A stretch of DNA of 64,000 nt from Corylus avellana (Eukaryota > Streptophyta > Magnoliopsida > Fagales > Betulaceae), in NCBI RefSeq assembly GCF_901000735.1, contig NC_081547.1, positions 21,576,838-21,640,837 on the forward strand, read 5' to 3'. Below are positions 1 to 12,237 of this stretch, in pieces. A model generated the notes under the pieces. It had not been told where the DNA came from. It saw only the letters and a list, made by a program, of their open reading frames with translations, and did not search any database. The translations under genes were made by a program, and so were the position numbers. Positions within the stretch are counted from its first letter, which is position 1; every line of letters starts with the position of its first letter.

Positions 1-944
1 TTTATTTCGTAAGTAGTTTAAATTATTATGTGTTTGTGATGTCGTTAGATGAAGATTTTTAATAGTTACTTTGATTTTTTTTTTTTTGTTGGGTAATTTG
101 ATGAGTTTGATTTGATTTGTGATACATATATTATGATATAATTTATTTTTTGATTGTATTTACCGTATTATAAAAAATATATATAATACATAAAGAGAAA
201 AAAAAAATTAATTTTTTCATACAGTAACTCTATTCCTAAATCAGCCGAGTATACCAATCGTGTCGATTGCGTATGTTAGTAACCTTAGGCGATTATTGCA
301 TTATGTTTACTGAGAAAAGGAAAAAAAATCAAACTTTTTGAAGTTATTTTGTAAATGAAATAATGGCAGTTCAAAAGTAAAAATGAGGTTTTTGTTCGCT
401 CTTTTAGCAAAAAAATGCCATACTTGTCATACAACATGATGCTCTGAGTATAATTATGGCTGTTAAAACCCTAAAGGGTTTCTGTCAGGGAAATTAATAC
501 TAAGAAAACTGGGCCGCAAAAATTGATTTCTTTTTTACTTGTCTAACAGACATGTTTGAATCTTCAAAGAGAATGGGTTCTCTCTAAAAAGTAAAAAGTG
601 TGGAGAATTGCAAATCAATAGGGGTATTCTTCTACTGCATATATAACTCGCTAAATCGTAGATATGCATGTGGGACCGAAGATTTTTGGCTTTGAAAACA
701 ATTGCCAATGGATTTAGTTCATTTCACTGACACTGTTTTCTACGTTTTAGATACATGCAAATTAGTAGCTAATACTAAAATACAAGGTAAAGTATGAAAG
801 ATTTGTTAGGTTGTTATTGGTTCAATAGAAAGGATCAACTGCTTTTGAAGTGCTTTCAAGAGTTTAAAATATTGTTTTAAAAGGTTTGCCGATGCTACAT
901 GCATATTATCCAACGGACTGATCAAGTACAAAATTCTTTTACAG
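1..944 (+). other. Probable intron of the REC-family gene
   Basis: No reading frame of note and no similarity I recognise. The stretch ends in a pyrimidine-rich tract and an AG at 943-944 that serves as the acceptor of the first exon I can trace. The missing N-terminal exons of the gene therefore lie before the window or are lost. Several A/T homopolymers are present, as expected of a dicot intron. Confidence 0.6.
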
Positions 945-3900
945 CTTGAGGTTTCTGCTTCATAAGTTTACTGCTGAATCATCAGGAGGAGGTTGGTCAC
1001 CTCAGTCTAACTTGGATGGTTTAGAACTGCATAGATGTCTGGTAAGAAGAGTAATCAAAGAGAGCTTGAAAAAGTTGAAGGAAAAGCCAATTGATTCTAA
1101 GAAGTCCATCAGATGGGAACTTGGTTCTTCTTGGGTACAACATCTACAAAAGCAGGAAACTCAACCAGGAAACGATTCTAAAGGCCCTGATCATGATAAT
1201 GAGGCTTTACATGCTGTCAAAGGACTTGGAAAGCAGTTTAAATTTTTGAAGAAAAGGGAGATCATAGAAAATGACTCTGAACCTGACAATATGCATGTGG
1301 AAACTGATTTGGGAGAACTAAGCAATGGGGAAGTCAACAAAACAGCAGAACTGGAGAAACTAATTTCTGAAGATGCCTTCTTCCGGCTCAAAGAAACTGG
1401 AACTGGTCTTCATTTAAAGGTTTCTTTGACACCCTTGTCAATGTGTCACATTATTCACTTGTTAATTCAGTTTGTAATCCGCTTTTTTTTTTTCCTCTTT
1501 GCTGCTCATTTTAACTAGAATTATTTAGAAAATAAACTTTACTTTGTTCTTGTGTTGTTATTATGGTACCATAATTATTTCTTATTATCTTTTGGACTTA
1601 CTCAATGTGCTTCCTCCAACAGTCAATAGATGAGCTTATCAGCCTGGCACATGAATATTATGATGAAGTTGCACTACCAAAACTGGTAATATTCTTTTTA
1701 TACACCGAGTTCTGTTACATGCTTAGGTTTACAATTATCATATGCAGAGGGTTATGAACTAAATATCTTACTTTGTTAGGTAACAGACTTCGGATCACTT
1801 GAACTTTCTCCAGTTGATGGCCGTACACTAACTGACTTCATGCATTTAAGGGGACTACAGATGCACTCTTTGGGTCGAGTGGTGAGAAAACAATCCCTCT
1901 ATTTCTTTCTCCTTCTTTGCCTTCTCTTTCAACATTCTAAGTGAAAGCCCATCCGACTCTGGTCCTTGGGGAATCCTGGCAGGTTTTGGAACTTGTACGT
2001 GTGCAATATTTAATTTTGTTTGTCCTAATCTCATTATATAAATCAGGTTGAACTTGCTGAGAAACTTCCCCATATACAATCACTTTGTATCCATGAGATG
2101 GTTACTCGAGCCTTTAAGCATGTACTTAAAGCGGTTGTTGCCTCTGTTGACAATATCGAGGACTTTCCTGCAGCAATAGCTGCATCCCTAAATTTTTTAC
2201 TGGGATGCTGCGAAATGGAAGACAACCAAGAATTGAATGATGACCATCTTCTTAGATTCGAATGGTTACAAATATTTCTAGCCAGAAGATTTGGTTGGAT
2301 GCTTGAAGATGAGTTGCGGCATGTGAGAAAGTTATCAATTCTCCGAGGGCTTTGCCATAAGGTAATTATTGCTTTTTACTGCTCTTTCTATGATTTTTGT
2401 TCAAAGCATGATCATTGCTCGTCTTGTTATTCTTCTCCCAGGTTGGATTAGAGATGGTTTCAAGAGATTATGACATGGAAAACCCTTACCCATTCAGGGA
2501 GTATGATATCATCAGCATGGTTCCTGTGTGTAAGGTGGGAAACTCTCTTTCTCTCTCTCTCTCTTAGTTGCCACCTCTTTGATCCAACTACTTTGATCCA
2601 ACTAATAGTGGATTTAAAATATCTTAGATCTTTGATAACTCTGTTTTTGATTTGATACTTATTATCTCATTGAGTAAGCTAAAATTGGCTTCAATGTATC
2701 TTAGATTTTTTGAATTTGTTCAACAGCATGTAGGATGCTCTTCAGCAGATGGACGGAATCTATTGGAGTCATCTAAAGTTGCTCTTGATAAAGGAAAGTT
2801 AGAGGATGCTGTTAATTATGGAACAAAGGTACTCTCCCATTAAGTCCATCATAAAAGACAACTGACTTCTTTTCTTAAATAGAAAACAGTAACTAATCTC
2901 ACAGTATGTATTACTTGCATTTGAAGGCACTAGCAAAGATGATAGCTGTTTGTGGTCCCTACCATCGAACTACTGCAGGTGCTTACAGTCTTCTAGCAGT
3001 AGTTCTTTACCACACTGGAGACTTCAATCAGGTAAGAAAATCTGTCAGCTTTACTTGTGCAAAATATCTATTTTCTATTTCTTGAGGCAGAGTACTAGTC
3101 TACAGTTTGTTTAATTAAATGGATGCTATTGTGTTTAGGGCTAATAAAGTGTGCAATTCTCAAATTCAATCTATAGCAGATGTGGGCTTACATTATCTGT
3201 ACAAACAAGTCGAACATAGATATGCTTTGCACAGCTATAAATTTCTGCATTTGGGATTTACATGTTTAAATACTGGTGTGCACCTTAGATTTTTTAGTTT
3301 GAACAATTTACAATCTCTGAGGCCATCAGTGCCATTGCACGAACATTTTATATGTGATGTTACTGCCAAGTGGTCTTGTGGGCTGTGTCTTTAAATTTGG
3401 TTTTCACCACGTGAGAGTGGTTATGGTGGTTTATATTCTAAATTTTAGGAGTTTTTTTCTCATTGCCTAGGCAACGATATATCAGCAAAAGGCTTTGGAT
3501 ATCAATGAGAGAGAACTTGGGCTTGACCATCCAGATACAATGAAAAGCTATGGGGATCTTTCTGTTTTCTACTATCGTCTCCAACACATTGAATTGGCTT
3601 TGAAGTAAGTCGAAAATAACCTGCTGTTGAATTTGTATATTTGTCCAAAATGATCATCTTTGCACTCTTCATTCTAGATTACTACGCTGTATACTATTTA
3701 AAAACTGAACTTTTGATGACTATTCATTTCCCATCAAATCTGTCACTTCCATAACTGTGAAATTATAATTAATTTCATCAGCATAGTTCCAATACTCTTT
3801 GTTGTTCACTCAGTGCCTTTTATTGGTTCTCTTGATTAAAACTGTTGCACAATGGGCAGGTACGTAAACCGTGCTCTGTTCCTTCTTCATTTTACATGTG

Positions 3901-6900
3901 GACTATCTCACCCAAACACAGCTGCAACATATATAAATGTAGCTATGATGGAAGAGGGCATGGGAAATGTCCATGTTGCTCTCAGATACCTACATGAAGC
4001 TCTAAAATGCAACCAAAGATTATTAGGAGCAGATCATATACAGGTTCCTATCTCTCTTCTCTCTTCTCTCTCTCTCTCTACACAGACACACACATATGGA
4101 TACCCCCATTACATGCAGTCTTCTCATAAGCTAAATGTTTTATTTGTCCTTATAGACAGCTGCAAGCTATCATGCTATAGCCATAGCTCTTTCGTTAATG
4201 GAAGCGTATTCCCTGAGTGTGCAACATGAGCAAACTACTCTTAAAATACTTCAAGCCAAACTTGGACCCGAAGATCTTCGTACTCAGGTCACATAGTCCT
4301 TTACTGTTGTCTGTGCTTATTGATTTTACTATCATGCAGTGTTTGCTAATTTGGCATCTCTATTGCAATCTGTTAAAGAAGATAATTTTGCAATACCCAA
4401 CAGTTCAATTAAATGGATTTTTTTAAGCCAATTAACTCGCATAAGGACGTTCAGATTTCCAGAGTTGACATATTAAAATGCTGTATGTTGTTAATGCAGG
4501 ATGCTGCTGCATGGCTTGAATACTTTGAATCAAAAGCTCTGGAGCAGCAAGAAGCAGCAAGAAATGGAACTCCAAAGCCAGATGCATCCATTGCTAGCAA
4601 AGGTCACCTTAGGTATTGATATGGTATTCCCAAATTACTTGGTTCCAAATCAAATTATTATGTTTCACGGTGCCAAAACCCTTTGACCCTTTCTTGCAGT
4701 GTATCAGATCTCCTGGATTATATAAGTCCTGATCAAGATTCTAAGGGGAGTGATGCCCAGAGGAAACAGCGACGTGCAAAGGTAGGCAGATATTTCTTGC
4801 TTTATCTGAATTTAGGAACATATTGATTTATGGTATCAACTATTCCACCAGCTAGGAGTGAAAATTCATAACATTTGATGCTAATGTTCTTTAATGCCTA
4901 TATATTCTTCTTGCCCTAATATAATCGTTACTTGTCGCAAAGAGTATGTTAAACTAAGCTGTCTTAGTGCCCTTTTATTTGTTTTGGTTTGGTTGGGTTT
5001 CTTGGCGTGGCTTGTATACACTAACAGTTCGAGTCAGATAGCATACTGTAGCTTCCACGCCTAATTTTGCTGGGCATGTCTAGGAAATGAAATGTAGTGC
5101 CTGCTGATTTTTTACTTAATATGGCTTCGTTTTATAAGTCTTGTAACAGTCCAAATTAGTTGGAGCATCTAGCCAAGTGAAGTCAACTGTTTTGGTTTCT
5201 TAAACTGCCCAAGCAAAGGGTATATATAAGGGGCAAATTTTTTAACCAATAGGAGCTTAACAGAACCAAGATCCATGCTTCTAGAACACGTTTACACGTG
5301 ATTCCATGCCCATAATATGGAACTTACTGTTTTTCTTCCAATGCATCTGAGACAAATTAGATACTTTTTGTTTTATTGTTTTTGAGAAAGATTGAGTAAA
5401 AGGATAATCTTAGTCAGCATGTTTCAACGATAATCTGAGTTACCGAGTTGCAGAGGACAAAAACGAAAAATACAAAAGAGAGGAAAAGGTTCGATTAGAA
5501 GCTGTTCAGAGTCCTTATTAATGGGAGTGTTGTTGAACTCAAGAAACTTCAAGTTCTCAAGATGTTATCAGAGTAGGCTACTAAAATCTACGAAATTCAG
5601 CATATGTGCATATCTAGAGTCGTTCATCTAATACATCCACTAAATAAATAACAGAACAAAATTACCTTATGTGCATATAACATGATTATCTTGATTTTAT
5701 CTATAATTTTTCAGGTTTTGCAGCTAAGTGATAAAAGCCATCAAGCACAAGATGATGCTATAGTGGATGATGACTTGCACTATGGTGGCTCCGAAAACAC
5801 TGCAGGTACAAAAGATGGTAACACAGAAGCAAAAGTCAGCAAGGTTTATCCTGAAGAACCTGAAGAAAATGATGATATTACTAGATATGGGCTGAAAGTT
5901 GCATGTGAAGTTGTGGAAGAATTCACTTCAGATGAAGGGTGGCAAGAAGCCAATTCAAAAGGACGGTCTGCAAAAACGGCTGGCCGGAAATTTGGCCGGA
6001 GGCGACCAGTTCTTGCAAAACTAAACGTTAGCAATGGTGAACATTCAAATTCTAAAGAAACCATCTACAGGCGGGACCTCATTTCACCAGAGCAAAAGGC
6101 AACTCCGAAGACCAATTCAACTGAGTTTCCATTGAAGCAGTCAAAGGCTGGTAGCTTGAGTTCTGGAGAGGATTCAGTTAATCTGCGGGCAACAGCTCCT
6201 GTTTCCAAGGTTCCCACTAGTCCAGCAACTCTTACTTCCTTGGCTTCAAAATCTCATTCTTACAAAGAAGTTGCTCTGGCACCACCAGGTACCATTCTAA
6301 AACCATTACTAGAGACAGTAGAAGAATTAAACGAGGAGAAAACTGAAATCCAGATGCACAACATTCCAATTGAGACATCAAAGGATGAAGAAAGCTGCAA
6401 TAAATCTGTAATTGAAGCAATCCCAAAAGATGTCGAAATAGAAGGGACGAATGAAAAAAGCACTCAGATGGAGCCTACTACCCCAAAACTTGAAGAGGTT
6501 TCATGTTCTTCTGATCAAGTAAAGCCGGTAGAAACAAATGGGAGTAAGCTTTCTGCTGCAGCTGAACCATTTAATCCAGGATCACTGTCTATGCCTCACC
6601 ATTTAAACTCAGTTTCTGTCACAAGTATATATGATGTAAACGTCAGTCAAGGCATGCTAGCTGCAGAACCTGTTCTTATTCCTTGTGCACCTCTGTATCA
6701 TAGAGACAATTATTCTTTCCGCATGAAACATGGCCATTCGAGATATCATACGCCTAGCAAGGAAAGAGGTAGATTTGGGTCAAAGAATCATGAACCCAAA
6801 TGCACCCAAGTTTGTACCTGGGAGAGCTTGGCAAACAAATCCTGGTGATGCAAATTGTCCGACTCAAACTGACTCAAATTCTGTGTTTGAAACAAGTAGG

Positions 6901-7341
6901 GCAGAGGAGGAGAAGCTGGATGACAAATCCAATAATGGAGTCAAAGATGGTGCTTCAGAAAAGAGCTTCTCTGGGTCTGAGAAGTTGGAGCTTGCAAGGC
7001 AGGTACTGCTTAGCTTCATTGTAAAGTCGTTCCGGCAAAATATGGATCCTTTGGGTGAGCCTGCTGTTAGCGAGAAGAATTTTGAGTTTTCAGAAAATTC
7101 TTCAGATGCAATAGCAAATGACAGTGCAATTATAAAAATTCTCTATGGCAATGAGGGAAAGGACTTGGTTTCTCAATCCTGTGATGTCAAGCAGCCAAAA
7201 ACAGCAGATGCAAATAAGAAACAAAATGGGGATGGTGAAGGATTTATAGTAGTTAGAAAGAGGAGAAGAAACAGGCAGCAGTTTACAAATAGCGTAACTG
7301 GGTTGTACAATCAGCAATCTATCTGTGCTTCCGTTCGTTAA
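945..7341 (+). CDS. REDUCED CHLOROPLAST COVERAGE-family CLU/TPR protein, 3' part, frameshifted
   Basis: Twelve coding exons with GT-AG borders join in phase: 945-1419, 1623-1685, 1780-1881, 2047-2361, 2442-2534, 2727-2828, 2927-3031, 3471-3604, 3860-4043, 4156-4287, 4500-4612 and 4700-4781. The final exon is 5715-7341. Order of domains: a charged segment; the CLU central (TIF31/eIF3-p135-like) region in exons 3-5; TPR repeats in exons 6-10, with helices such as [20 protein letters not shown]; then a long low-complexity tail with [13 protein letters not shown] and the PAM2-like [10 protein letters not shown], typical of REC/TSS proteins. About 1,170 residues are visible; the family usually has about 1,700-1,900, so the N-terminal part is missing. 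In Arabidopsis, REC proteins influence how much of the cell chloroplasts occupy, and the relative FRIENDLY acts on mitochondrial distribution. The C-terminal end (VRKRRRN, then QQSICASVR) looks more like REC1/REC3 than REC2/TSS, but I cannot settle the paralogue. The last exon needs a frame change near 6771-6790, so the gene may be broken or mis-sequenced. Confidence 0.88.
6771..6790 (+). other. Apparent frameshift in last exon of the REC-family gene
   Basis: The last exon is open from 5715 in one frame and ends at a stop at 6846-6848. From about 6784 the family-like sequence ([13 protein letters not shown] and onward to the C-terminus at 7341) is in another frame. There is no GT-AG intron that would join them. 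The change equals a net gain of one base or loss of two, in or near the stretch reading tcaaagaatcatg. Confidence 0.8.
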
Positions 7342-7594
7342 GGAGTGAGGGAGACCTGAAACGAAGTCACCAGGAAGGCTTTGCCTTTTCATCTTCAAGA
7401 AGTCACCAGGAAGGTCTGCTCGTCTTTAGTTCTAGTCTTGTGTGTCTCTCTGCATCACATTTTAACAATGCACAAATTACTGAAAGGGAAGTTTTGGTCA
7501 TAATCAAATTTCATTCTATTGGTTCATAAGCTCACTTTGGACGTCCTAATAACCCATGTAGAAATTTCTCTCTTATTAGAGATTTTGTTTGATC

Positions 7595-7600
7595 AATAAA
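7595..7600 (+). terminator. Poly(A) signal AATAAA of the REC-family gene
   Basis: A canonical AATAAA lies about 255 bases after the stop at 7339-7341, in AT-rich sequence followed by T-rich stretches. It fits a 3' UTR of ordinary plant length. No other gene is near. Confidence 0.5.
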
Positions 7601-7894
7601 AGCTAATTGGCTAATTATTAATTACCATGATTTCCTTTTACTTTCACTCTCTCCCCTGTGATTTCCTTCTTTTATGATACAAAGTGGATTTTTAACTTAT
7701 TCCCATTCTTTATATGCTCTGATGAATTGTATACATATCTTTTTAAGTGTTATTTCTGATAATTATTGACAACCTTGGAAATGATAATGTGTTTGCAGTC
7801 TGTCATATCCCTTATGCTTGCTCAGAAAGTAGCTTTCGAGTCTAACATTGGAAATATTTCACAAGTGTGAGTGAGTTTTATTTTGATTTTTTTA

Positions 7895-7995
7895 TTTTTT
7901 TGACATATTGATATAAGAGGGGGAGGAAGATTCGAACTAGTATCCTTCACTTCATGAAGCATGATCCCCAGCTGATTAAGCTACTCATTGGGGAC
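7895..7995 (-). mobile_element. Short tRNA-like SINE (family B), decayed
   Basis: On the minus strand this reads TAGCTTAATCAGCT (like a pol III box A), then ACTAGTTCGAATC (like box B), then a CT-rich stretch. The same arrangement occurs at 19430-19548, 45844-45910 and 55273-55382; the last copy has a clear target duplication. It is not a tRNA gene, because there is no acceptor stem and the 3' part is a simple CT/TA tail. Confidence 0.6.
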
Positions 7996-8516
7996 ACAAG
8001 TATGAGTGAGCTAATATAACATACTGAGCTTAAATCCATAGGCATAAGTTTTTGAATTGAGCAGTGTCTCAACACATTATATTATGGTCTCATTGAAAGA
8101 CTCCTCAAAGTGTTCCCTGAGAAGGAGCAAAGGTGCGTAGCACGAGCAAACACACATAACACACAAGTGATCCTCAAGACACTCTCAATCTCCCTAACAC
8201 GAGAGAGAGAGAGAGAGATTTTGCTACAAGAAGATATACAGATTATCTTTTATCACGATACACAGACTCAACATAGATTATGGTCACTGTGAAATATTAA
8301 AGGAGATTCAATTCAATAAACACTGTCGAGAGTGTAGTTTGTTGTTGCTGGGAGTACTTACATAACATAGGCATTATACTATATATGGACGTTTGCCAGG
8401 AGGCACTTTAGGAGATGGTGGAAGTTCCCTTGGAGTGTCACTTTCCCTACCCCTTCAAATCCATGTTGATCTCTGGTTATTTTTGCTGGTTTTGCTTTTT
8501 CTAGGCCCAAAGGTGG
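7996..8516. other. Intergenic, nothing recognised
   Basis: There is no gene-like frame. A GA dinucleotide run lies near 8200-8218. The stretch separates the SINE fragment from the MITE at 8520. Confidence 0.5.
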
Positions 8517-8519
8517 TAA

Positions 8520-8911
8520 GAGCATTCACATCCGACTCAGCAATTTTTTAGCAAAATTTTAGCCAAACCACCACCTTTTATCTACTTTAGCTACTCACTT
8601 TTTTAAATCACTCACATTCGGCTCAACATTTTAATTTATCACTTTTATTATCTCATTTAAATATTCGTTTTCTATCATTTAATATTATTTCTTTATTCTT
8701 TTTTTTATTCTTTCTTTATTTCATTTTGCTTCAAACGAAGATTATATTATATATTATATGCATTGTTGAGGCTACAGTTCTCAGCAAACATGCTGAGTAC
8801 CGTAGCTCCTCAACAACTGCTAGGCCATTTTAGCCAGCCCGTTGGGGAGGGTTTTTAGCATCTTGGCTCAACAAAATAGCTAAAAGGCTATTGAAGCCAC
8901 TGTAAATACTC
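8520..8911. mobile_element. PIF/Harbinger-like MITE (392 bp)
   Basis: The element is bounded by imperfect terminal inverted repeats: GAGCATTCACATCCGAC at the left, and AAATACTC at the right, whose complement begins GAGTATTTACAGTGGC. It is flanked by the direct 3-bp duplication TAA at 8517-8519 and 8912-8914. A 3-bp TWA duplication is the hallmark of PIF/Harbinger insertions. The interior is AT-rich with several TTTAGC-like motifs and no coding capacity. Confidence 0.75.
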
Positions 8912-8914
8912 TAA

Positions 8915-9504
8915 CTGGTGCAGGGGCTTCTTTATTTTCTGACATGTTTAACAGGAGACATGAGTAATTAACATTGAAGTACATAGGACAATATGTCTAT
9001 TTTTTTTCAATAGGGCTCTTGGACAGAAATCATATATTAAGGCTTCATTTGTTTTGATATAAAATTTTTTTTAGAATTTTTTTTTTTTTTTTTTCATATT
9101 TTTTGGTATTTGATGCGACCGAAAATAATAGTAAACTTCTTTAGTTTTAGAAAAAAGTTTATGTTTTTAAATTTCTTAAACCATTTTTTGAGTTAGAGTT
9201 TCTCCTTTTTAAACTGTTGAACCACTGCTGGACCACCACTAAAGGTTGCCGAAAGTTGCTGACTGTTTTTTGTGTCATTATTTTTTGTGAGAGTCATTTT
9301 TGCATCATAAAATCATAAAAACTCAAGTGCCAATTGTAGAGTATACTTTGGAGAACTTTGTAACAGTGATGTTTGTGGAAATTAAGGTCCTACGTTCACG
9401 CAAAATTGAAAAAAAGAAAAAAGAAAAAGTGTAGTTATAAATGACGCATTTTATCAAGGCATTGCCTAGGCACGGGGGACTTTATTTTTTATTTTTTTAA
9501 AAAA
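8915..9504. other. Intergenic, nothing recognised
   Basis: AT-rich with poly-T tracts near 9060-9100 and no gene-like frame or repeat partner that I could find in the window. Confidence 0.5.
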
Positions 9505-9766
9505 GGCAGGTGGGTAAGATTAACTGTAGCTATTCTACCTGAGTGTGACCATGGTAGTCCATTGAAAGCTGCATAGAAGAGGCCTAGATATTTGGAATTG
9601 CAGACGCTCCCTTAAGTCTGATGCATCTGTAGTTTGAACCAGCCCCATCAGAACATAGGTAGGACCCAAAGGGTTGATACTAATAGGTTGAGAATTCCCA
9701 TTTCGGCAGTCGAATTTTCACTCTAGTACATGCCACTTGAGGATTTCCTTGAGGCCACTTGTTGGA
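9505..9766 (-). mobile_element. SINE (family A), decayed copy
   Basis: The complement shares with 53815-54180 and 59456-59785 the blocks GGGAGCGTCTGCA, CCTAGATATC-like spacers, and GTAGAATAGCTACA near the 3' end. A degenerate box B (ATTCGACTGCC) lies near its 5' end. The copy at 59456 has a 14-bp target duplication, which defines the family as a retroposon. I place this copy on the minus strand. Confidence 0.6.
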
Positions 9767-9768
9767 AA

Positions 9769-9805
<37 letters not shown>

Positions 9806-10382
9806 AAAAATATGAAGGCAAAAATAAAATAAGATTTCAAGGCTCGATCGTAACTCTAATATTTTTAGAACGTATTTTGTTCCCTTTTTAAGTGCTAAGG
9901 GTATATGACAAAAAAGTTTACAGGGATACGATGAAGCCCAAATGTTACTCTAGAATAGCACTTTCTAGAGTAACAAGAAATCACCCATATAAAGAGCTTT
10001 ACAAAAGAAATTAGAATGAGACGAGAGAAACTATTGGCTTGTATCTACTTTGCATTAGACCAAAGAGTTATATTTAAGGCTCCAATAATATGGTGTAAAG
10101 TTAATAAATAATCTCTAAATAAGGCCCTCAATTATGGTACAAAAAATTACAATATTGAGAACTTAAAAAATGAGATGTGCTCCACATTCTCCCTTTATTA
10201 TTCTCTTATCCTTTTACTTTTAAAATCACTATTAGATCTATGGGGTCATGTGTGAGACTCACGTAAACCCATAGATCTAATAGAATCAGTAAACATGAAG
10301 ATGAGAAATTTATTGACTACGTACATGTAGTGATTCCATTTATTAGGATGTGTACAATTCACATTGATAAATAATAGACTTA
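9767..10382. other. Intergenic with a TA microsatellite
   Basis: An alternating TA run occupies about 9773-9803. The rest holds no gene. A short inverted pair (ATAGATCT near 10236 and 10272) surrounds a TGTGAGACTCACG stem. The TTA at 10380-10382 is the left target duplication of the next element. Confidence 0.5.
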
Positions 10383-10949
10383 GAGCATCTCCAGCAGTAT
10401 AACTAAAAGAGAGATATTAACTACATATAGCTATTTTTGCCCTTTTTTTGCTCAAACAGAATAACTTCATATTAGTTATTATATCTTAACGGCTACAGTG
10501 AATAACTTCATATTGCTATTCACTGTAGCATACTAGATTGTTGAATATAATATTATTTCCACATTATTTTCTCTCTCTTCTCTCTCTCCCTCAACGTTTC
10601 CCTCTCTTTTCTCCCCCCTCAACGTTTCTCTCTCTTCTCTGTTCATGAATTTATGATACAAATTCAAGTATTTTGAATCATTAAAAACTCAAAAAAAAAA
10701 AAAAAAAGAATAGCATGCATATAATTGACAAACTAAAAATGGAAAAATAAAAATAACACACAGGTATGTTGCGTGAATAAATTATATTGCAATTTACAAG
10801 ATGATGCAAAAACGGTCGTGGATCAAAAAAAAAAATGAAAGATTAAAAAATAATATTTAATAAAATAAAGAATGAAATAAAGAATCTGTTGGAGTTGGTA
10901 TTAAAAAATGAGTAGCTAAGTAGAATACCTCTTACTACTGGAGATGCTA
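10383..10949. mobile_element. PIF/Harbinger-like MITE (567 bp)
   Basis: The left end GAGCATCTCCAGCAGTA and the right end (complement TAGCATCTCCAGTAGTA) are inverted repeats with two mismatches. The direct TTA duplication flanks it at 10380-10382 and 10950-10952. The interior has AT-rich and CT-rich blocks and no frame of note. GAGCATCTCCAGCAG-type ends are widespread in dicot genomes. Confidence 0.78.
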
Positions 10950-11034
10950 TTAAATGTTGCATGAGCTAAGACTTAAATTTCAACATCTTGACATTTCTTT
11001 GTTGCGTGGGCTAAGACTTAAATGTTTATTTCAA

Positions 11035-11806
11035 GGGAAAAATATAATTTAGCCCCCCAAATTATCAGTCATTTCCATTTTAGTCTTCTAATGTTCAAAA
11101 GGTGATAAAGTAGCTCCCAAAACTACCAAATAGTTGCAATTTGGCCACTCCGTTAGTTATTACCGTCAACTAGGATGAAAAATTCAAAACTACGTCGTTT
11201 TGGCAAGGTTAAATTACTAAAATGCCCTTTTAGAAAAAAAGAAAAAAAAAAAAAAAAGAACCAATTTAAAAAATGCTCCCCAAAACAATGTCGTTTTGAG
11301 GAAAGAGAAAGAGAAAGAAAAAGATAAAGAAAAAAGAAGAAAAAAAAAAAGAAAAAGAAATCACAGGATCGCCTACCACCCCATTAATCTATGGGTACGA
11401 GCCACCCCAGACCGGGGTGGCTCCGGCCCCCCAAACCCTGGGTGGACTGGGCGGCCACCCCACAGCTTGTGGGGTGGCCGGCGAGACACCCCTAAACCAC
11501 CGGATTTCCCTTCTTTTTTTTTTTCTTCTTTTTTTTTTTTCTCTCTCTTTCTCTTTCCTCAAAATAACATCGTTTTGGGAAACATTTTTTAAATTGATAT
11601 ATTTTTTTTCAAAAGGGCATTTTAGTAACTTAACTTTGCCAAAACGATGTGGTTTTGAATTTTTCATCCTATTTGACGGTAATGACTAACGGAGTTGCCA
11701 AATTATAACTGTTTGGTAGTTTGGAGGTTACTTTATTACTTTTTGAATATTAGAGGGCTAAAATAGAAATGACTGGTAGTTTGGAGGGCTAAATTATATT
11801 TTTTCC
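11035..11806. mobile_element. Mutator-like foldback element (772 bp)
   Basis: Two arms of roughly 220 bases (11035-11260 and 11590-11806) are inverted repeats starting GGGAAAAATATAATTTAGCC. The 9-bp direct duplication TTATTTCAA flanks it exactly, at 11026-11034 and 11807-11815. A 9-bp duplication with long inverted arms is typical of Mutator-like foldback elements. The core (about 11400-11500) is a GC-rich set of nested hairpins made of GCCACCCC and GGGGTGGC motifs. Frames over this core are by-products of the repeats, not genes. Confidence 0.85.
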
Positions 11807-11930
11807 TTATTTCAATTGCTTTCAAAAGTAGTATGATTGATATGTTGGAAAGAGATTTTCTGTGCTCTAAATATGTTTGGAAATGGCTTTCTCAACTCCT
11901 AAATATATCAGCTTTTTAAACATTATTGAA

Positions 11931-11975
<45 letters not shown>

Positions 11976-11977
<2 letters not shown>

Positions 11978-12200
11978 AGAAAATACACTTTATCGCCTAA
12001 ACTATCCATACATTTGACTTTCTTTTAACCTCAATGTTTAAAAAGTGACATTTTATCCTCCCAAACTTTTAAATTGTTGAAAGTGAGAATGGTCGAATTG
12101 CAACAATTTAGAAGTTTGGAAAGGGGTAAAGTGACACTTTTTAAACATTTGAGCAAAAGTGCAAATAGGTGAATAGTTCAGGAGGTAAAATGTATTTTTT

Positions 12201-12202
<2 letters not shown>
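11976..12202. mobile_element. Foldback MITE inserted in a TA repeat (227 bp)
   Basis: The ends GGAGAAAATACACTTTA and its near complement TAAAATGTATTTTTTCC are inverted, and the pairing continues for about 100 bases into the element. Both flanks are TA runs (11935-11975 and 12203-12232), so a TATATATAT duplication fits but cannot be proved. There is no coding capacity. Confidence 0.65.

Positions 12203-12237
<35 letters not shown>

Noticed and set aside
11296..11689. Opposed frames over the foldback core
   Set aside because: They mirror each other across an inverted repeat and consist of lysine/arginine or phenylalanine/serine runs.
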